From the NCBI RefSeq assembly GCF_030052815.1, contig NC_079505.1, forward strand, positions 65,501,899 through 65,565,898: a stretch of 64,000 nucleotides of DNA, read 5' to 3'. This document shows positions 48,253 to 61,650 of the stretch, piece after piece (position 1 is the first letter of the stretch; every line of letters starts with the position of its first letter). The position numbers were made by a program, and so were the translations under genes. Origin of the DNA: Hevea brasiliensis (lineage: Eukaryota > Streptophyta > Magnoliopsida > Malpighiales > Euphorbiaceae). Below the pieces are notes generated by a model, which was not told the DNA's origin, searched no databases, and saw nothing but the letters and a program-made list of their open reading frames with translations.

Positions 48253-48537
48253 GATTCAATTATTTTGATTCTATCCAATTCAAGAACAGATTGACGAACA
48301 AGTTTCACAGACCCAAGCACAATAATAGCGTGTTAATAACTTAAAGATATGGGAAATGAGAAGCAAAATTGAAAATGGAAAGCAAGAAAGTACGAGGAAC
48401 TGAGAAAATGAAGACTATGGAAAGTGGAAACGATTGCTGCTGAGAAGGAAGGAAAGAAAGATGCGAATATGAATCGGTCAGCACTCGCTTTCGGCGGCCA
48501 CAGAGCACAGCAGACAAAATAATTTCTCTTTCACTAA

Positions 48538-48563
48538 TTATTATTATTATTATTATTATTATT
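48538..48563. repeat. (ATT)n microsatellite
   Basis: About eight uninterrupted ATT units. Confidence 0.9.
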
Positions 48564-50399
48564 GAATAATAATCAGTATTCATTAGTGGAAGCACCTGCT
48601 GATTATGCTAATTTGGACAATTACTTCAAGTTGAAGATAATTAGCTAAAAGGAAAAACAAATAAAAGAATATCTTTTAGGACAATTTTTAAACAATTAAA
48701 AAAGATTTTTCATAGTAAAAAAAAAAAAGTCCATTTTTATAATTTTTAAATACCAAATAAGTGCTTGATTTAAGGGTTTTTTTTAAAGCTTGATTTAAAG
48801 ATAATTAAAGTGTTTATTAGAATATAAATACCTTAAAGAAATTTTGAAATTATATAATTTTTCATAATATAGAGACAAAATAATTTAAATAATTGAGGCT
48901 TTTGCTTGCAATTTTATGAAATATATAGCTGAGTTTAAATTAAGCAATTCTGAATATAAGTAATTTAATTAAAATTAATTAATTAATAATATAATCAAAT
49001 TTCTCATTATTTTAAATCTCTAATATTATATTATTATAATATATCTAATATAAATTCAAATTCGTATGAGAATAAATTTTATGATTATAAAATTAAATAT
49101 TTATATTAAAATTTATATAAAATTAATTAATATATATAATAGATATATAAATAAATATATATATATATTTAATTTAATAATTATTAAACTCATCAATTTT
49201 TCATTTTTTGTATTATTTTTATTATTAATTTATTATATTTTCATATTAAAACATTTAATTCTGATAAAACCAAATTAATTCACTCTCTTGTTTTTTGATC
49301 AATTTATACTACAAAGCAGCCAACTAGTTTTCCGGCCTCAACAAAGGCCATAGCTTGTTTGAGTTTGAGAGCATCTAATGTAATGCAACATTTGAGTCGC
49401 ACAATTCAGGTGAGATTGAGACACGTGTATCCGACGGTGCAGTAAAACTAAGTCGGCAAAGGCAAGGTTAGCGGTAATCATTCGTGTTGCTTTTCAATCG
49501 CCAAACATTTCATCCTTTTTATTTTTTAATTTAAAAAAAATTAAGATGATAATTAAATAAATTGATAGAAAAGGAAATTAAAAGGCAAAGAAAGAAGCGT
49601 ATGCCGACCACTTATTTCCGGTTCAGTTTGATAGTTTCGTTACAATTTATATTTAGGATTTTGATTAAATAAATTCAAATTAATCGCTGATTATATTTAA
49701 AATATTTAATTTTAGATATTTTAATTATAATTTTTAAAATTAAATTTTTTTTTCACTAATTAAAAATTATATTCAAATGTTGTAATTTTAGGTCACATAT
49801 CTTAAATTTTAAAATTGAGACCAATTATATACAAATCTCAAAATAAATTTGAGCAATTTTTTCTCATGCTAATTAACAACTTCTATACTATCAATTTTGA
49901 ATTCAATATGAAGTTTAAAAAAAATCATTTAAATTTTTTAAAATTAATTTTGAGATTTAGATATAATTGTTCTCGATTTTAAAGTTTCGAATATCTAAAA
50001 TAAAAATTATAGTGTTTGGTCATAACTGCGAATTAATGTAAATATTTAGCTTTTTTTCCAATTATCTTTTATATTTTAAAAAAAAATTCAATTCTTGAAT
50101 TATTTATTAAGACATAATTATCTTGCATAATAAATCATGCAAGACATAAATCTATATTTAAGGATGCATATCCAAGTATTTAACTTATGGAAACCAAATA
50201 GATTTAATATTAGCTTGCCTTCCTTTTTTTATATATAAAAAAAAACTCCCTTTCCTTTTCTATAGTTTTTTTTATTATTTTTTTTCTAATAACTATATCA
50301 GTTTAGATTGGATTCTGAATATATTTCTTTAGATTTATCATTAATAATTGATGTTGAGTGAATAAATTAACTCTTAGATCTGTCATTATGAGAAGATTT

Positions 50400-50873
50400 A
50401 GGAATAATAATAAGTCGGATTTTTTATGGGTATTTAATTTGACCAAACTCTAATAGGACGGGTTTGGGCAGTACATAATCGAATTTGAGATGAGTTCAGA
50501 TTTAAAATTTAATACCTGAGTTAGAGTTTTATATATTGAGTATCTATTACTCGAATTTGTTTATACAAATATTTAATTAAATATAAAATATATTTTTTAT
50601 AATAATATTTATAAATTTTTTTATATTTTATTTTATATAAAATAAAATTGAAATATTTTATGAAATTATTAAAATTTTAAAATATAAATTATTAATAAAA
50701 ATAATTTTTATGTAGATTTTTAATTAAAATATATAAAATTAAATGAGTTAGGGTAATTAAAATAAATTTTAATTGAATTTGGGATGGTTCAGATTTTAAG
50801 AATATTAATCGGATTCGGATTCGGGTTCGGGTATGATAATTTTCGCGGATACCCTAACTATTGCCATCCCTAA
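50400..50873. mobile_element. hAT-like non-autonomous element, ends uncertain
   Basis: The right end reads attgccatcccta, the inverse of TAGGGATGGCAAT, a common plant hAT terminus, preceded by cggattcgggttcggg-type subterminal repeats. The left end near 50400 (taggaataataataagtcgg) is a weak match. No 8-bp duplication was seen. Confidence 0.4.
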
Positions 50874-53151
50874 GTAAATCTTTTTTTTTTTTTAGAGAAA
50901 ACTAGGAGAATGAAAATTCAAACTTGATGCCTAATAGATGAATGATACATTTTTAACTACTGAATTAAGCCAAATTAGGAAAATTTTTAAATGGTTGACT
51001 TAGGCTAATTTTAAATTTAATTTTTTAAACTGTTGAGTTAGGCTAATTTTAAATTTAATTTGAATCAATATAGATCAAATTCAAAATCTAAATCGGACTC
51101 TGGCCGACTCTAATACCCCTATTTTTGGCTAAGAGAGCTCCTCCATCATTGTTGGTAGATCTTATATGTGTTTTCTTGTGTTTTGATCCTTTAATAGAGT
51201 TATTATGTGTTTTTGTGAGTGAATTATTTTATTTTATTTTTTTGAAGAAAAGTGTTTTATGAGGTAAAGATTATTGCTTTAACAGAGATCTAAATTCGAA
51301 AATTATTTGATAGGGCTTGTAAAAACACAAAGGAGTTGAGAAGTGGAGTGAATAATTCATTTATTAGTCAATTACATGTTTTGTCAATACTATCAAATCT
51401 TTTAAAGTTTTTATATTATTTTTTATATAAATAATTAATTTCATTTATACATAAATCTAATATATTATTTATACTTTACTTTTATACTCTATTTATATAA
51501 AAAATAAACTATTTTAGATAAAGATAAACGCTCATTAAGATGAAAATTCTACATAAACTAAAATCCAATTAAAATATAATTACAATCTTAAAACAATAAA
51601 ATATTCAAACAGGAAAATCTATAAAAATAAATTAATAAAATAATAAAAATAACTAATTTTGTTAAATTTGGGATATTTTTTGGAGTAAAACAAAATTCAA
51701 TCCCTATAAATGAAATTTAGGATCATTAGCTTAGCAATTAGAAATGAGATGCAAATATTGAAATAATATCTAGTTTTATAACTTGATCCATAAAAAATTT
51801 AAAAAAATAAATTTATTTTTCTATTTTTTTTAAATATGAAAATGAAAGTTTAATAAAAATATTAGAGTTAAATATCTACATATAAGACATCTATTTTAAT
51901 TTTCTAAACAAGCCAAAAGTTTCACTATTTTGCTATAAAAACATATATTCACTATTATTGTGCTTTATTTGCTCATTTTAATAAAAAAGTTAAATATCAA
52001 TATTTTAATATTTTCTTATTACATAATATATAAATGTACTTTTTTTTCTTTTCCTGTAACTATTTTGTAATTTATTTGTTATGCACTGCATAAGCATATA
52101 AACTATATAAATATATATATATATACAAAACACTAATTATTTATGTAGTTCACCTCTCAACATTGGGTTATATCTACGAGTATGTCATCTTTCACTATCA
52201 AGAAATATAAATTATCATTACAAGCTCAAATTATACTACCCATCAATCGAAATATAAATTATCATTAGAAGTTCAAACTATACTATCTATCAACCCAATT
52301 ACACCCCTCAAAGTAAATATATTAGTTAGTCCTTTCAGTCTCCTCTAGACATAAACCAATATATTTATTGTTTTAACTGCAACACCTGCCTTTAACCATA
52401 TGGGTAAGAGCCCTCTCATTAATGGACAAAAATTACTTCATTTTGAATTCTATGCCATTTCCCTACCTTAAGCCGAAGCCTCTTTCCTCCATGGGACTGT
52501 AATGGGTAAGAGCCACTCATCAATGGACAAAGTCAAATTCTCAATAATTGACAAAGCCCCTCTCCGTAATAGGCGACAGGCTCACTCTATAAGCTGAAAG
52601 CTAAATAACCTTTTTCACCATTCTCCTAATTATAGTGTTAATTCCCTTAATTTTAATTTGATTAGGAATGCCACTCAATTTAAGAATAACACTAAAATAA
52701 GAATTCTACTCTATATAAGAAATATTTCTCTATTCTATTAAGGAATATTTCTCCCACTCAAATTAGGAAAAGGTCTCTTCAAATAACACTAGGATTTTGA
52801 GCCATAATTTTAACATTATTTACTATTCAGACTCTATTTATTTTACGGAAAATATTTTTTTAGTCAAAATGGTCAAAAGGAAAACTAAGCTATTTTTAAA
52901 GAAAATGATTTCCTTCTTTTAAAAGAAGAAGTCATTTTTTATTTTTTAAATTTTAATAATCTTATTAAAATGTAAGGAAACTTGTACATATATGATATAA
53001 ATCAACATTACAATAAAAAAAAATATTATCATGAAAAATATTTTTTATTTTTCATTTATAATTTATTTTTTTGAAATAAATTAAATTAATTTTTTAATAT
53101 TTTAATAATATTTTAAATTATTATCGCAAATGCTTGCATATATACCACTAA

Positions 53152-56100
53152 TGTGACACCTCTTACTCGTCTACAGTGTAGCCGAGCAAGATATGCCACA
53201 CAGTGTGCCGGAACACCTTATTTTATCTTATTTATTATTATCCATTCTTGATTTATTTATTTATAATTATTAAGTGAAATTTATGAAATTGATCTCATTT
53301 AAATCATTTATTAAAATTATAAATTAATTTGAGGTTCCGAAAATTTTATAGAAAATCTGACAGAGTACCGGCTAAAATGGAGAAAACAGTTCTTCGGAAC
53401 CTGTAAAAAACACTTCCAATAGTCATTCAATTCCACAACTCCCAATTTTCTCATCAATTCTCAAAAATTCTTCCATTTGTCATTCATTTATTTAACATCA
53501 TAATCATGTACATTTCATTTATAAATACAAATTTACAAATACTGACATTCATACCAAATTATATTACATAAGTTTCAATTTATAAGTGAGAAAATAAAAG
53601 TTTAATTACAAACAGTATAAAATACTAAAATGGGACCTAGTGTCCTACCAATGCACTGTAGCCTGTGAGGTGACACGGACACTATACAGATATGTGAACA
53701 GGCCTCACTCAGTCTGTGGTCTGCTGGGCTCTCAGTCAGTCTCTCCAGAACCTACGCGTGGTAAAAGCGACGCGCTAAGCATAAAGCTTAGTGGTGCCAA
53801 TAATACAAGAAAATATAATATGCAAATAAAAGTAAAAATTTCCTAGTTATTGTGCTTATAAGAAATAAATAATTACTAACTTATTGTTTAGTTGAAGGCT
53901 AATTACATCTTATGATATTAACTCTTTTTAGCATTTTATTAATCGTTTTTTTGATGATTTTGAGCCTCTTTTTATTGTAATCATTTTTGTTCTTTATCTT
54001 AATATTTAATTTCCTTACTTCCTTTAATAATCAAATCAATTACATTTATACTTTTTCATGCCCAAGTAACCTATACAATTTAATCGAACTGGATAAACGG
54101 GTAAACTAGCACTGGGTACCAGGTACCTCAGGCCGTCACACCATCGGTCACAATGCGTCTCCCGGTGTGCAGACAGAATGGCTAATAAGCCATAAAAGTA
54201 ATAAGGCATAAAGCCAAGTATAACATCATAATCAGTATAACCATAGGCTATCATATCACAGAATGGCATGAAACCATATGCAGTACTGCTATCAGAACTC
54301 TATTGGCATGCCAACCTATCCAAACCAATCATACTAGGCCTACTAGGGCATTTAACACTTTTAATTATGCAACTTTTTTTTGAAATTGAAATTTAATTGT
54401 TACTATTTATTCCATTAGTCAACTAAAATGTTGACTTTTTCATAGATAATAGGTATATTGGTTCTAATATCCCCAAAATACCACATTTTATATTCTAAAG
54501 TTATTGGCATTGGTTGCCAATACCATTATAAAGCTTAGTGTTGGTTAGTTTAAAATTTTCAGATTTCAAGCACTAAGTTTACTATTCCATTGGTCAATTT
54601 TACAGTAAGAATTTGGCAATATTGTCTTCATGAAAGTTGTTCCTTTATGTGTCTTCTTTAATTCCCTTTTTGAATCACTCCATTTGGAGTTTTCTAGCTC
54701 AAGATATGCCACTTTGAGCAAGGCTGGCCGGATTAGTATCTACCTAGAAATTCTAGGTAGAATACTATTCTGCTAGATTTGGCAGTTCAACTTTGACCAA
54801 TAATTTCATTTGGTAAAGTCCAGAATTAGAGTTTGCGTTCAACATAAAAGTTGTTCTAAATTGTCTAAGCTTTTCATTGATATAAATTTCAGGTCAATTG
54901 GACCTTTCTACACTGAGCTATGACCAAATGAATGAACACTGTTTATTTGGTCATTTTGCCCAGGCAGAATGTGTATTACCTGGATTTGGTCAATTTTTAG
55001 GGTATCCTAAGTTTGTTTTCTGGATAGGGTTCCTTCATCAAAGTTGTGCCCTTATGTGTCTAATTTCATGTCCAATTGGCCTTGCACCGATTAAACCTAC
55101 ACAACTCAAGTTAAAGCTGTCCAACCTTACTAGACTCATACCCAGCCCTGCAGGTCACTCAAGGCAGCACCTCTAACCTTAATTCCCATGGCACAATTCA
55201 CTTCAATTCCTACACAAACACAACCAAATGGTCACTAATTGACCATTAGAATTTCCTTTCACAATGCATGAGCAAAATCATAATTTGTTGCCCAAACCCT
55301 AGCCCTAAATTTTGCTAAGTTTCAATTTCTTGCACTAAACTCATAAATTAATAATTGAAGTGATACAGTCACATCAAGGGCAGCCTATACACTCCTTTAA
55401 ATCAAAGAAATTCATCACTACACTAAGATTACCATGGCTGCTGAAAATGTAAAGTAAGCATACCAATGAATTTCATTTCAATTCCTCATAAATCTTAACT
55501 CAATTCAACTTCCTAAACATGAATTTAAAGAAAAAAAATAAAGAGATTGGACACTAACCACTTTGGAGATCTAACTTGAGCTTGTAAATCTTCACTTTTT
55601 CCTTTTCAAATTGCTGCCTTAAGCTTGCTCTAGCAGTGATGACAAGTTTTTGTGAAGCCAACAAGTAATTTTATGGTGTGTTAGTAAGGAAAATTTAGAG
55701 AGAAGGAAGAACAAAAATGGTGGTAGTGGGAGAGAGATGAAGATCGGCTGAAATGAGGAAAAAACTACTGGAATTGTTTTATTTTTGTCCAATTTTTATG
55801 TTATTTTTTATCCCTTTAATTTATTTATCAAGTGGTGATTGGGTGGAGGCATTGTAATGACATAAGCATGATGTCATAATTTCAAATTTAACTCATTTTC
55901 TCTTCTTTTCTTTTCTACTCAATTTCAATTTAATTTGTAGTAATATTTATTCATATTTATGTCATAATAATTATTTACTTAACTGGGCAAGTCAGTCAAA
56001 AATCATCTCTGAAGATGAAATGACCAAAATGCCATCCGTTTGGCTTATTGAGCCAAAATCGTCTGTACCGATTGAAAAATTTTTCTAAACCTTTTCTTGG

Positions 56101-56420
56101 CATTCTAATGCCATAGAAACCTCAATGACTCTTCTCTAGAGTCTCAAAAATTATTTCATGAATTTTTCCCTGGGTTTAGGACTTCTAGTTGTGAAAATAG
56201 CAGCTTCCCACTGGGTTACCCATCGCTAGGGCATCGGCTCATTTAACTTGGTTGTATTTTATTTCTAAAATTTTTTTCCTAAATTTTTCTTATTATTATT
56301 TGAGTTATTTATGACTCCTCACTCTAGTCTAAATATTTTTTCAGACGTTCTAGCTGTCCGGACCGACACCGATCACCAGAACAGTAGAATGTACTGAATT
56401 GCTACAGTGAGGGTGTTACA
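53152..56420 (-). repeat. LTR of the pol-less element (3269 bp)
   Basis: It starts TGTGACACC and ends GGTGTTACA. It is clearly homologous throughout to the chromovirus LTRs but diverged, with the CTAAGC/GCTTAG stem-loop (53775-53791) and the TGACAT inverted repeat (55858-55876) at the same relative places. Confidence 0.92.
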
Positions 56421-57753
56421 ATTCTTCCCTTCTAATTTAAATTTTGTCCTCGAAATTTACCTGACTTAAGTAATCCAGGAGCTGCTACCTCCTTGCTTCT
56501 TCACTTCCTTGTGTTGCCTCATCAATGTCTGGGTTCGGCTCCTCTCTAGCCTCTATGGCATATACCCGTGGTGTCACCCTGACTTCGGGCCTTTCGACTG
56601 TCTCAGAAACAACCTTCTATGAAATATCAGCCATCTCAGCTCTACTAGGTCTTTTACCCCTTTGAACTGTAAGGCTACGTCTATCAACTTGTACTGGAGT
56701 TGTTGAACCACTCCTCTGAAGGCAATCTCTTATGAAATGATCCGTAGCCCCACACTTGAAACACTCTCCAGTTAACAGTCGACACTAGGGCTGAGCAGAA
56801 TTCAGTTCAAACCGAAAAATCGAACCGAACCGAGTCAATTCGGTTCAATCGGTTTGGTTTTAAAATTAAATCGGTTCAGTTCGGTTTTAATTTATAAAAA
56901 TTTCGGTTATTTCGGTTCGGTTTGGTTTTGAAGATAAAAAAAAATCGGTTAAATTGAACCGAACCGAACCGAATCGAATAGTGATTTATATAGTCAAATT
57001 GAACCGAATCGATTTTTGAATTAATTTATTTTTATGGAAAATTTATGAATTATATTTAATTTTATATATATTAATTGTTTAATTTCATTGATTAATGGTT
57101 ATTAGGTTCAAACCAAAGTTAAAATTAGATCAAATAACTTGAAAATCAAGTCTAAATTAAAAAATCAATCAAAAATTAAACCGATCGGTTTAAACCGAAC
57201 CAAACCGAAATAAAGCGGTTTGGTTCGATTCGATTTTTCACCAATTTCGGTTCGGTTTCTAAAATTGACAGTTCGATTTTTATAATTTAATTCGGTTCGG
57301 TTCGGTTCGGTTCGATTTGAACCGATTGCTCACCCCTAGTCGACACTCCCCTCTGTGTCTCCTACCACAGTACATACATTCAGGCACTGGGGCTGATCCC
57401 CTTGTTACTGTGCCTGGGAAGCTAGCTATAGATATCCCAGTCTGGCCTCTCTAGCCCTGTGTCTGATCTTGTGAACCAGAACCCTTAAGCTTCTTACTAT
57501 CAGTCGGTATACTTGACTGCCCTGGTCCAAATTCTCTCTTACGCTACCTATCTTTCCTATTCTGTTCACTTACTCTAACCCTTTCCACTTTCAGTGCGGC
57601 TTCAACTAATTTTGTGAAGTCCGTAATCCCCAAGGCAGTGATCATTATTTTAATGTTTTCATTTAGCCCCTCTTCAAACCTTCTGCATCTCTTTGCTTCT
57701 GTGGGGACTATCTCTCTTCTGTAGCGGCTTAGTTTGACAAACTCCTTCTCATA
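56336..57753 (-). repeat. Tandem duplication, copy A (1418 bp)
   Basis: Contains the last 85 bp of the LTR 5' end, PPT, the gag-end/protease fragment, the MITE and part of gag, stopping at ctccttctcata. It is joined to copy B with a 3-bp microhomology (ata). Its gag-derived sequence encodes the CCHC knuckle (CFKCGATDHFIRDC) around 56720-56765 and is a pseudogene. Confidence 0.88.
56786..57338. mobile_element. hAT-type MITE, copy A (553 bp)
   Basis: Terminal inverted repeats TAGGGCTGAGCA...TGCTCACCCCTA, flanked by the 8-bp duplication GTCGACAC (56778-56785 and 57339-57346), the hAT signature. Subterminal regions are runs of cggttcggtt and the inverse. It has no coding capacity. It sits next to the gag zinc-knuckle codons. 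Confidence 0.9.
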
Positions 57754-59130
57754 TTTTTTCAGACATTCTAGCTGTCCGGACCGACACCGATCACCAGAAT
57801 AGTAGAATGTACTAAATTGCTACAGTGAGGGTGTTACAATTCTTCTCTTCTAATTTAAATTTTGTCCTCGAAATTTACCTGACTTAAGTAATCCAGGAGC
57901 TGCTACCTCCTTGCTTCTTCACTTCCTTGTGTTGCCTCATCAATGTCTGGGTTCGGCTCCTCTCTAGCCTCTATGGCATATACCCGTGGTGTCACCCTGA
58001 CTTCGGGCCTTTCGACTGTCTCAGAAACAACCTTCTATGAAATATCAGCCATCTCAGCTCTACTAGGTCTTTTACCCCTTTGAACTGTAAGGCTACGTCT
58101 ATCAACTTGTACTGGAGTTGTTGAACCACTCCTCTGAGGGCAATCTCTTATGAAATGATCCGTAGCCCCACACTTGAAACACTCTCCAGTTAACAGTCGA
58201 CACTAGGGCTGCAGAATTCAGTTCAAATCGAAAAATCGAATCGAACCGAGTCAATTCGGTTCAATCGGTTTGGTTTTAAAATTAAATCGGTTCAGTTCGG
58301 TTTTAATTTATAAAAATTTCGATTATTTCGGTTCGGTTCGGTTTTGAAGATAAAAAAATCGATTAAACTGAACCAAACCGAACCGAATAGTGATTTATAT
58401 AGTCAAATCGAATTGAATCGATTTTTGAATTAATTTATTTTTATGGAAAATTTATGAATTATATTTAATTATATATATATTAATTGTTTAATTTCATTGA
58501 TTAATGGTTATTAGGTTCAAACCAAAGTTAAAATTAGATCAAATAACTTGAAAATCAAGTATAAATTAAAAAATCAATAAAAAATCAAACCAATAGGTTT
58601 AAAATGAACCGAACCAAAATAAAGCGGTTTGGTTCGATTCGATTTTTCACCAATTTCGGTTCGGTTCGGTTTTTATAATTTAATTCGGTTCAGTTCTGTT
58701 CGGTTTGAACCGATTGCTCACCCCTAGTCGACACTCCCCTCTGTGTCTCCTACCACAGTACATACATTCCTGAAAGGTGATCCTTGTTATCGTGCAGGAA
58801 GCTAGCTATAGATATCCCACCGCCTCTCTAGCCCTGTGTCTGATCTTGTGAACCAGAACCCTTAAGCTTCTTACTATCAGTCGGTATACTTGACTGCCCT
58901 GGTCCAAATTCTCTCTTACGCTACCTATCTTTCCTATTCTGTTCACTTACTCTAACCCTTTCCACTTTCAGTGCGGCTTCAACTAATTTTGTGAAGTCCG
59001 TAATCCCCAAGGCAATGATCATTATTTTAATGTTTTCATTTAGCCCCTCTTCAAACCTTTTGCATCTCTTTGCTTCTGTGGGGACTATCTCTCTTCTGTA
59101 GCGGCTTAGTTTGACAAACTCCTTCTCATA
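57754..59130 (-). repeat. Tandem duplication, copy B (1377 bp)
   Basis: Begins with ttttttcagac of the LTR end inside the internal region and repeats copy A, including PPT and MITE, with a few percent divergence. It continues into the rest of gag without a break at ctccttctcata. Confidence 0.88.
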
Positions 59131-59661
59131 CTCCGCTACTGATAGCTGCCTCTACCTCAGACTAATAAACTCTCTTCTTCTGTCTTCCAGGTACACACTT
59201 CCCACATACTTCTTCTTAAACTCAGCGAGAAAAAAATCCCAAGTTATCAACTCTGGCCGGACTTCACTAGATATGGTGTCCCACCACTAATAGGCGTCGT
59301 CTTGGAGTAGGGACACAGCACCCTCTAAGTTCTGCTCTGGGGTGCAATGCAGTTGCTTCAATTACCTTATGGTGCGGTCTAGCCAATTCTCAGCCGCCAT
59401 CGAGCCATCTTCTTTCTTACCCATGAAGTCCACAGCCCCAAATTTTATGAGCTTTTCTAAATTTGACTTTTGCTGTGGAGGTGGCATAACTCAGGCCATT
59501 TGTCTCAAAAACTCGGCCATTTACTGAAACATGGCCTATGGAGGCTGTACAGGCACTTCTGGTGCTGGTGGAATAGGCTTTCCCCTGCCTCCAGTCTCAG
59601 CTGCAGGTGGAGCATGACACTCCACTTTCTCATCTACTGCTCTCTGTGACGTGGGGTCCAT
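57885..59661 (-). pseudogene. gag of the pol-less element, broken by MITE and stops
   Basis: It starts at the ATG at 59661 (MDPTSQRAV, as in the other gag). The capsid part reads LLQDDAY, a TAG at 59287-59289 in place of Glu, then WWDTISSEV, FLAEFKKKYVGSVYLEDRRR and EFISLR, followed by a TAG at 59152-59154. RQLSVAEYEKEFVKLSRY follows. The CCHC knuckle region is split off by the MITE at 58204-58726, and a protease-junction fragment ends it. The TAG after SLR is shared with the gag at 9762-9764. Confidence 0.85.
58204..58726. mobile_element. hAT-type MITE, copy B (523 bp)
   Basis: Same element and same 8-bp GTCGACAC flanks (58196-58203 and 58727-58734) as copy A, with small deletions. It was carried along by the tandem duplication rather than inserted separately. 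Confidence 0.9.
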
Positions 59662-59768
59662 ATCCTAATCAAAATAAGAAAAATAAACAGATCTGCATTA
59701 GTGTCACCTTGACTCTTACAAATGCAATACATGGTATGGACTCTATCTAGACCTAGAAACGCACAAAA

Positions 59769-59784
59769 GCATGCTCTGATACCA
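59769..59784 (-). other. Primer binding site (tRNA-iMet type)
   Basis: The minus strand reads TGGTATCAGAGCATGC; the first 12 bases match the initiator-Met site exactly. It lies five bases inside the LTR that starts at 59790. Confidence 0.92.
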
Positions 59785-59789
59785 CTAAA

Positions 59790-60142
59790 TGTGACACCCC
59801 TTACCCGTCTACAGTGTAGCCGAGCAAGATATGCCACACAGTGTGTCGAAACACCTTATTTTATCTCATTTATTATTATCCATTCTTGATTGATTTATTT
59901 ATAATTATTAAGTGAAATTTATGAAATTGGTCTCATTTAAATCATTTATTGAAATTATAAATTAATTTGAGGTTCTGAAAATTTATAGAAAATCCGGCAG
60001 AGTACAGGCTAAAAATGGAGAAAACAGTTCTTCGAAACCTGTGAAAAACACTTCCAATAGTCATTCAATTCCACAACTCCCAATTTTCTCATCAATTCTC
60101 AAAAATTCTTTCATTTGTCATTCATTCATTTAACATCATAAT
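59790..60142 (-). repeat. Second LTR of the pol-less element, truncated by insertion
   Basis: Matches 53152-53502 closely, then stops at ...catcataat where the next element begins. In the intact copy the sequence goes on with catgtaca. Confidence 0.9.
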
Positions 60143-60682
60143 TGTAACACCCCTATTGGTATAGCCTGGTATATTTCACTGTTCCGGTGACCGGTGTCGG
60201 TTCGGACAAATAAAGAGATTAGAGCCACACTTAAGACAACATGAGAAGCCATAAACACAAATAATTAGTAATGTTTAATTAGTTAACTACAAATAAGAAA
60301 AACAGAACATAAGAGGTTAAACGAGCCGAGAGTCACAGCGATGAGTGACCTCCTGAACGCATCGAAGTCGCTTTTAAACTCAAATTTCAACCGTAAAAAG
60401 TGACTGCGGTCCTTAGGACCCTTATGGACACATGGAAAAGAGAAAATCACGAAAAAGAACTGTTAAGTCGGTCAAATAATTAGGTCGAGGAGCGGAAGAA
60501 ATATTGGATTATTTGCAAACCGATGATGAGCAGTAGGGGCAATTTGGTCAATTGACCGAGAGTGACTCTGACCTAATCACAAATAAAATCGGAGAAAAGA
60601 AAATTTGGAATCGATAATTAAATTAAAGAACTAATAGAAAAATATAAAAAAAAAAGAGAGAGGAAAATGAAAAAGGTGATGA

Positions 60683-60708
60683 CATCATGCATGACCTCAT
60701 GCATGATG
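60683..60708 (+). promoter_or_regulatory. Inverted repeat in U3 of the plus-strand LTR
   Basis: catcatgcatga and tcatgcatgatg, 12-bp arms with a 2-bp spacer, overlapping a TGACAT at 60680-60685. It occupies the place (537 bp from the LTR start) of the TGACAT inverted repeat in the other LTR families. Confidence 0.55.
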
Positions 60709-61617
60709 CCATAAAAAATTAATTAATTGAATTATTAAATTAGATTTTTATGGTCTTCCATAAGCCAAAATTTATAAAAGAAAAGAAAAAAGAAAAAAAT
60801 AAAACACAAGTCTTCTTCTTCTCCAAAACGTCACTCACTCTCTCCTCACCCTCTCCCTCACTTAAACCACTTAAACCACCATTAAAGCTCATTTTTGAGC
60901 TTGAAGAACCAAAATCCAACCATAGAAAATTGTCCTACCATAACTAGACTTTGTTTGGGCAACTAGGAAAGAAGATTCAAGGAAAAGAAAGAAGAAAAAT
61001 TTGAAGAAAAGGGAGAAGAAAATTCTGCACACAAGGTTAGTATGTTAAACCCTTCATTTATCCATTCAAATGCATATGTGAGGGTTGGAAGTGAGCTTAG
61101 AAGTTATGAAATGAAATAAAAACATGGGAGAAGGACCAAACTGAAATTTGGGCAGCTTGAGAGGAGTATGATTTACATGAATTTGATGCATTAGAATAAG
61201 TTTAAAAGCTTTGATTAGTGAATGGTTAAGGTTAAGTGCACTAGTTGTGATTTAATGCATGAGAGGGAAGAGCTAGGGTTTGAATGTTAGGGTTTTGAGG
61301 CAAAATTTTGGAGAAATGCATAAATAGCATGTTTAACCTATTGTGAAATGAAATAATGGTCAATTATGACCAAATAATTTGTGTGGAATTGTTGGAATAA
61401 AAATCAAATTCGTAGAGGTCAATGCAAAGATGACCAAACCCACTTTGAAGGACCAAAACTCAAATTTTACAAGTCCAATTGATATGCCACCAATTGGAGA
61501 TGAAAATAGACATAAAAGAGCACAATTTTCATTAAGGAACCATTGCCAAAAACTGACCAAAACTTGGTGAAACAATTGACCAAAGTGAGTTGATAGCAGG
61601 CTGCCATCGCACTAAAC

Positions 61618-61650
61618 TGACCAAATGAACAAGAACTGTTCATTTGGTCA
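61618..61650 (+). repeat. LTR interior palindrome
   Basis: tgaccaaatgaaca / tgttcatttggtca, 14-bp perfect arms with a 5-bp spacer. A 27-bp version (ccaaatgaacagt, central t) is at 4124-4150 on the other family's LTR, with a one-mismatch copy near 12009-12035. Confidence 0.8.

Larger units (their letters stand above)
46640..53151. other. CIPK6 promoter side and AT-rich intergenic DNA
   Basis: The proximal part (46640-47110) is less AT-rich and holds a GACGTC core (about 46724) and a short inverted repeat acgcggg/cccgcgt (46872-46890). Beyond it are (AT)n at 48178-48248, (ATT)n at 48538-48563, and unique-looking GC-richer islands at 48340-48530 and 49280-49500. An element with a ccgaacccgaatccg subterminal region ends with gccatcccta near 50873. 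A repeat-like stretch lies at 52140-52800. No gene was recognised. Confidence 0.5.
53152..60142 (-). mobile_element. Non-autonomous, pol-less relative of the chromovirus, rearranged
   Basis: A 3269-bp LTR (53152-56420) is followed by an internal region with a PPT, a piece of the gag/protease junction, gag and a PBS, then the first 353 bp of the second LTR (59790-60142). RT, RNase H and integrase are absent. The LTR-end-to-gag segment is present twice in tandem (56336-57753 and 57754-59130), each copy with the same nested MITE. The second LTR is broken at 60143 by another element, so the right target duplication is out of view. Confidence 0.88.

Noticed and set aside
48340..48600. Possible exon of an unknown gene
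   Set aside because: Base composition is less AT-rich, but frames are short (about 22 codons on the plus strand; an isoleucine run from (ATT)n on the minus strand) and no family was recognised.
56786..58726. Possible CRISPR-like or satellite array from repeated ggttcggtt motifs
   Set aside because: There are no regular repeat-spacer units. The motifs are subterminal repeats of one MITE present twice through tandem duplication.
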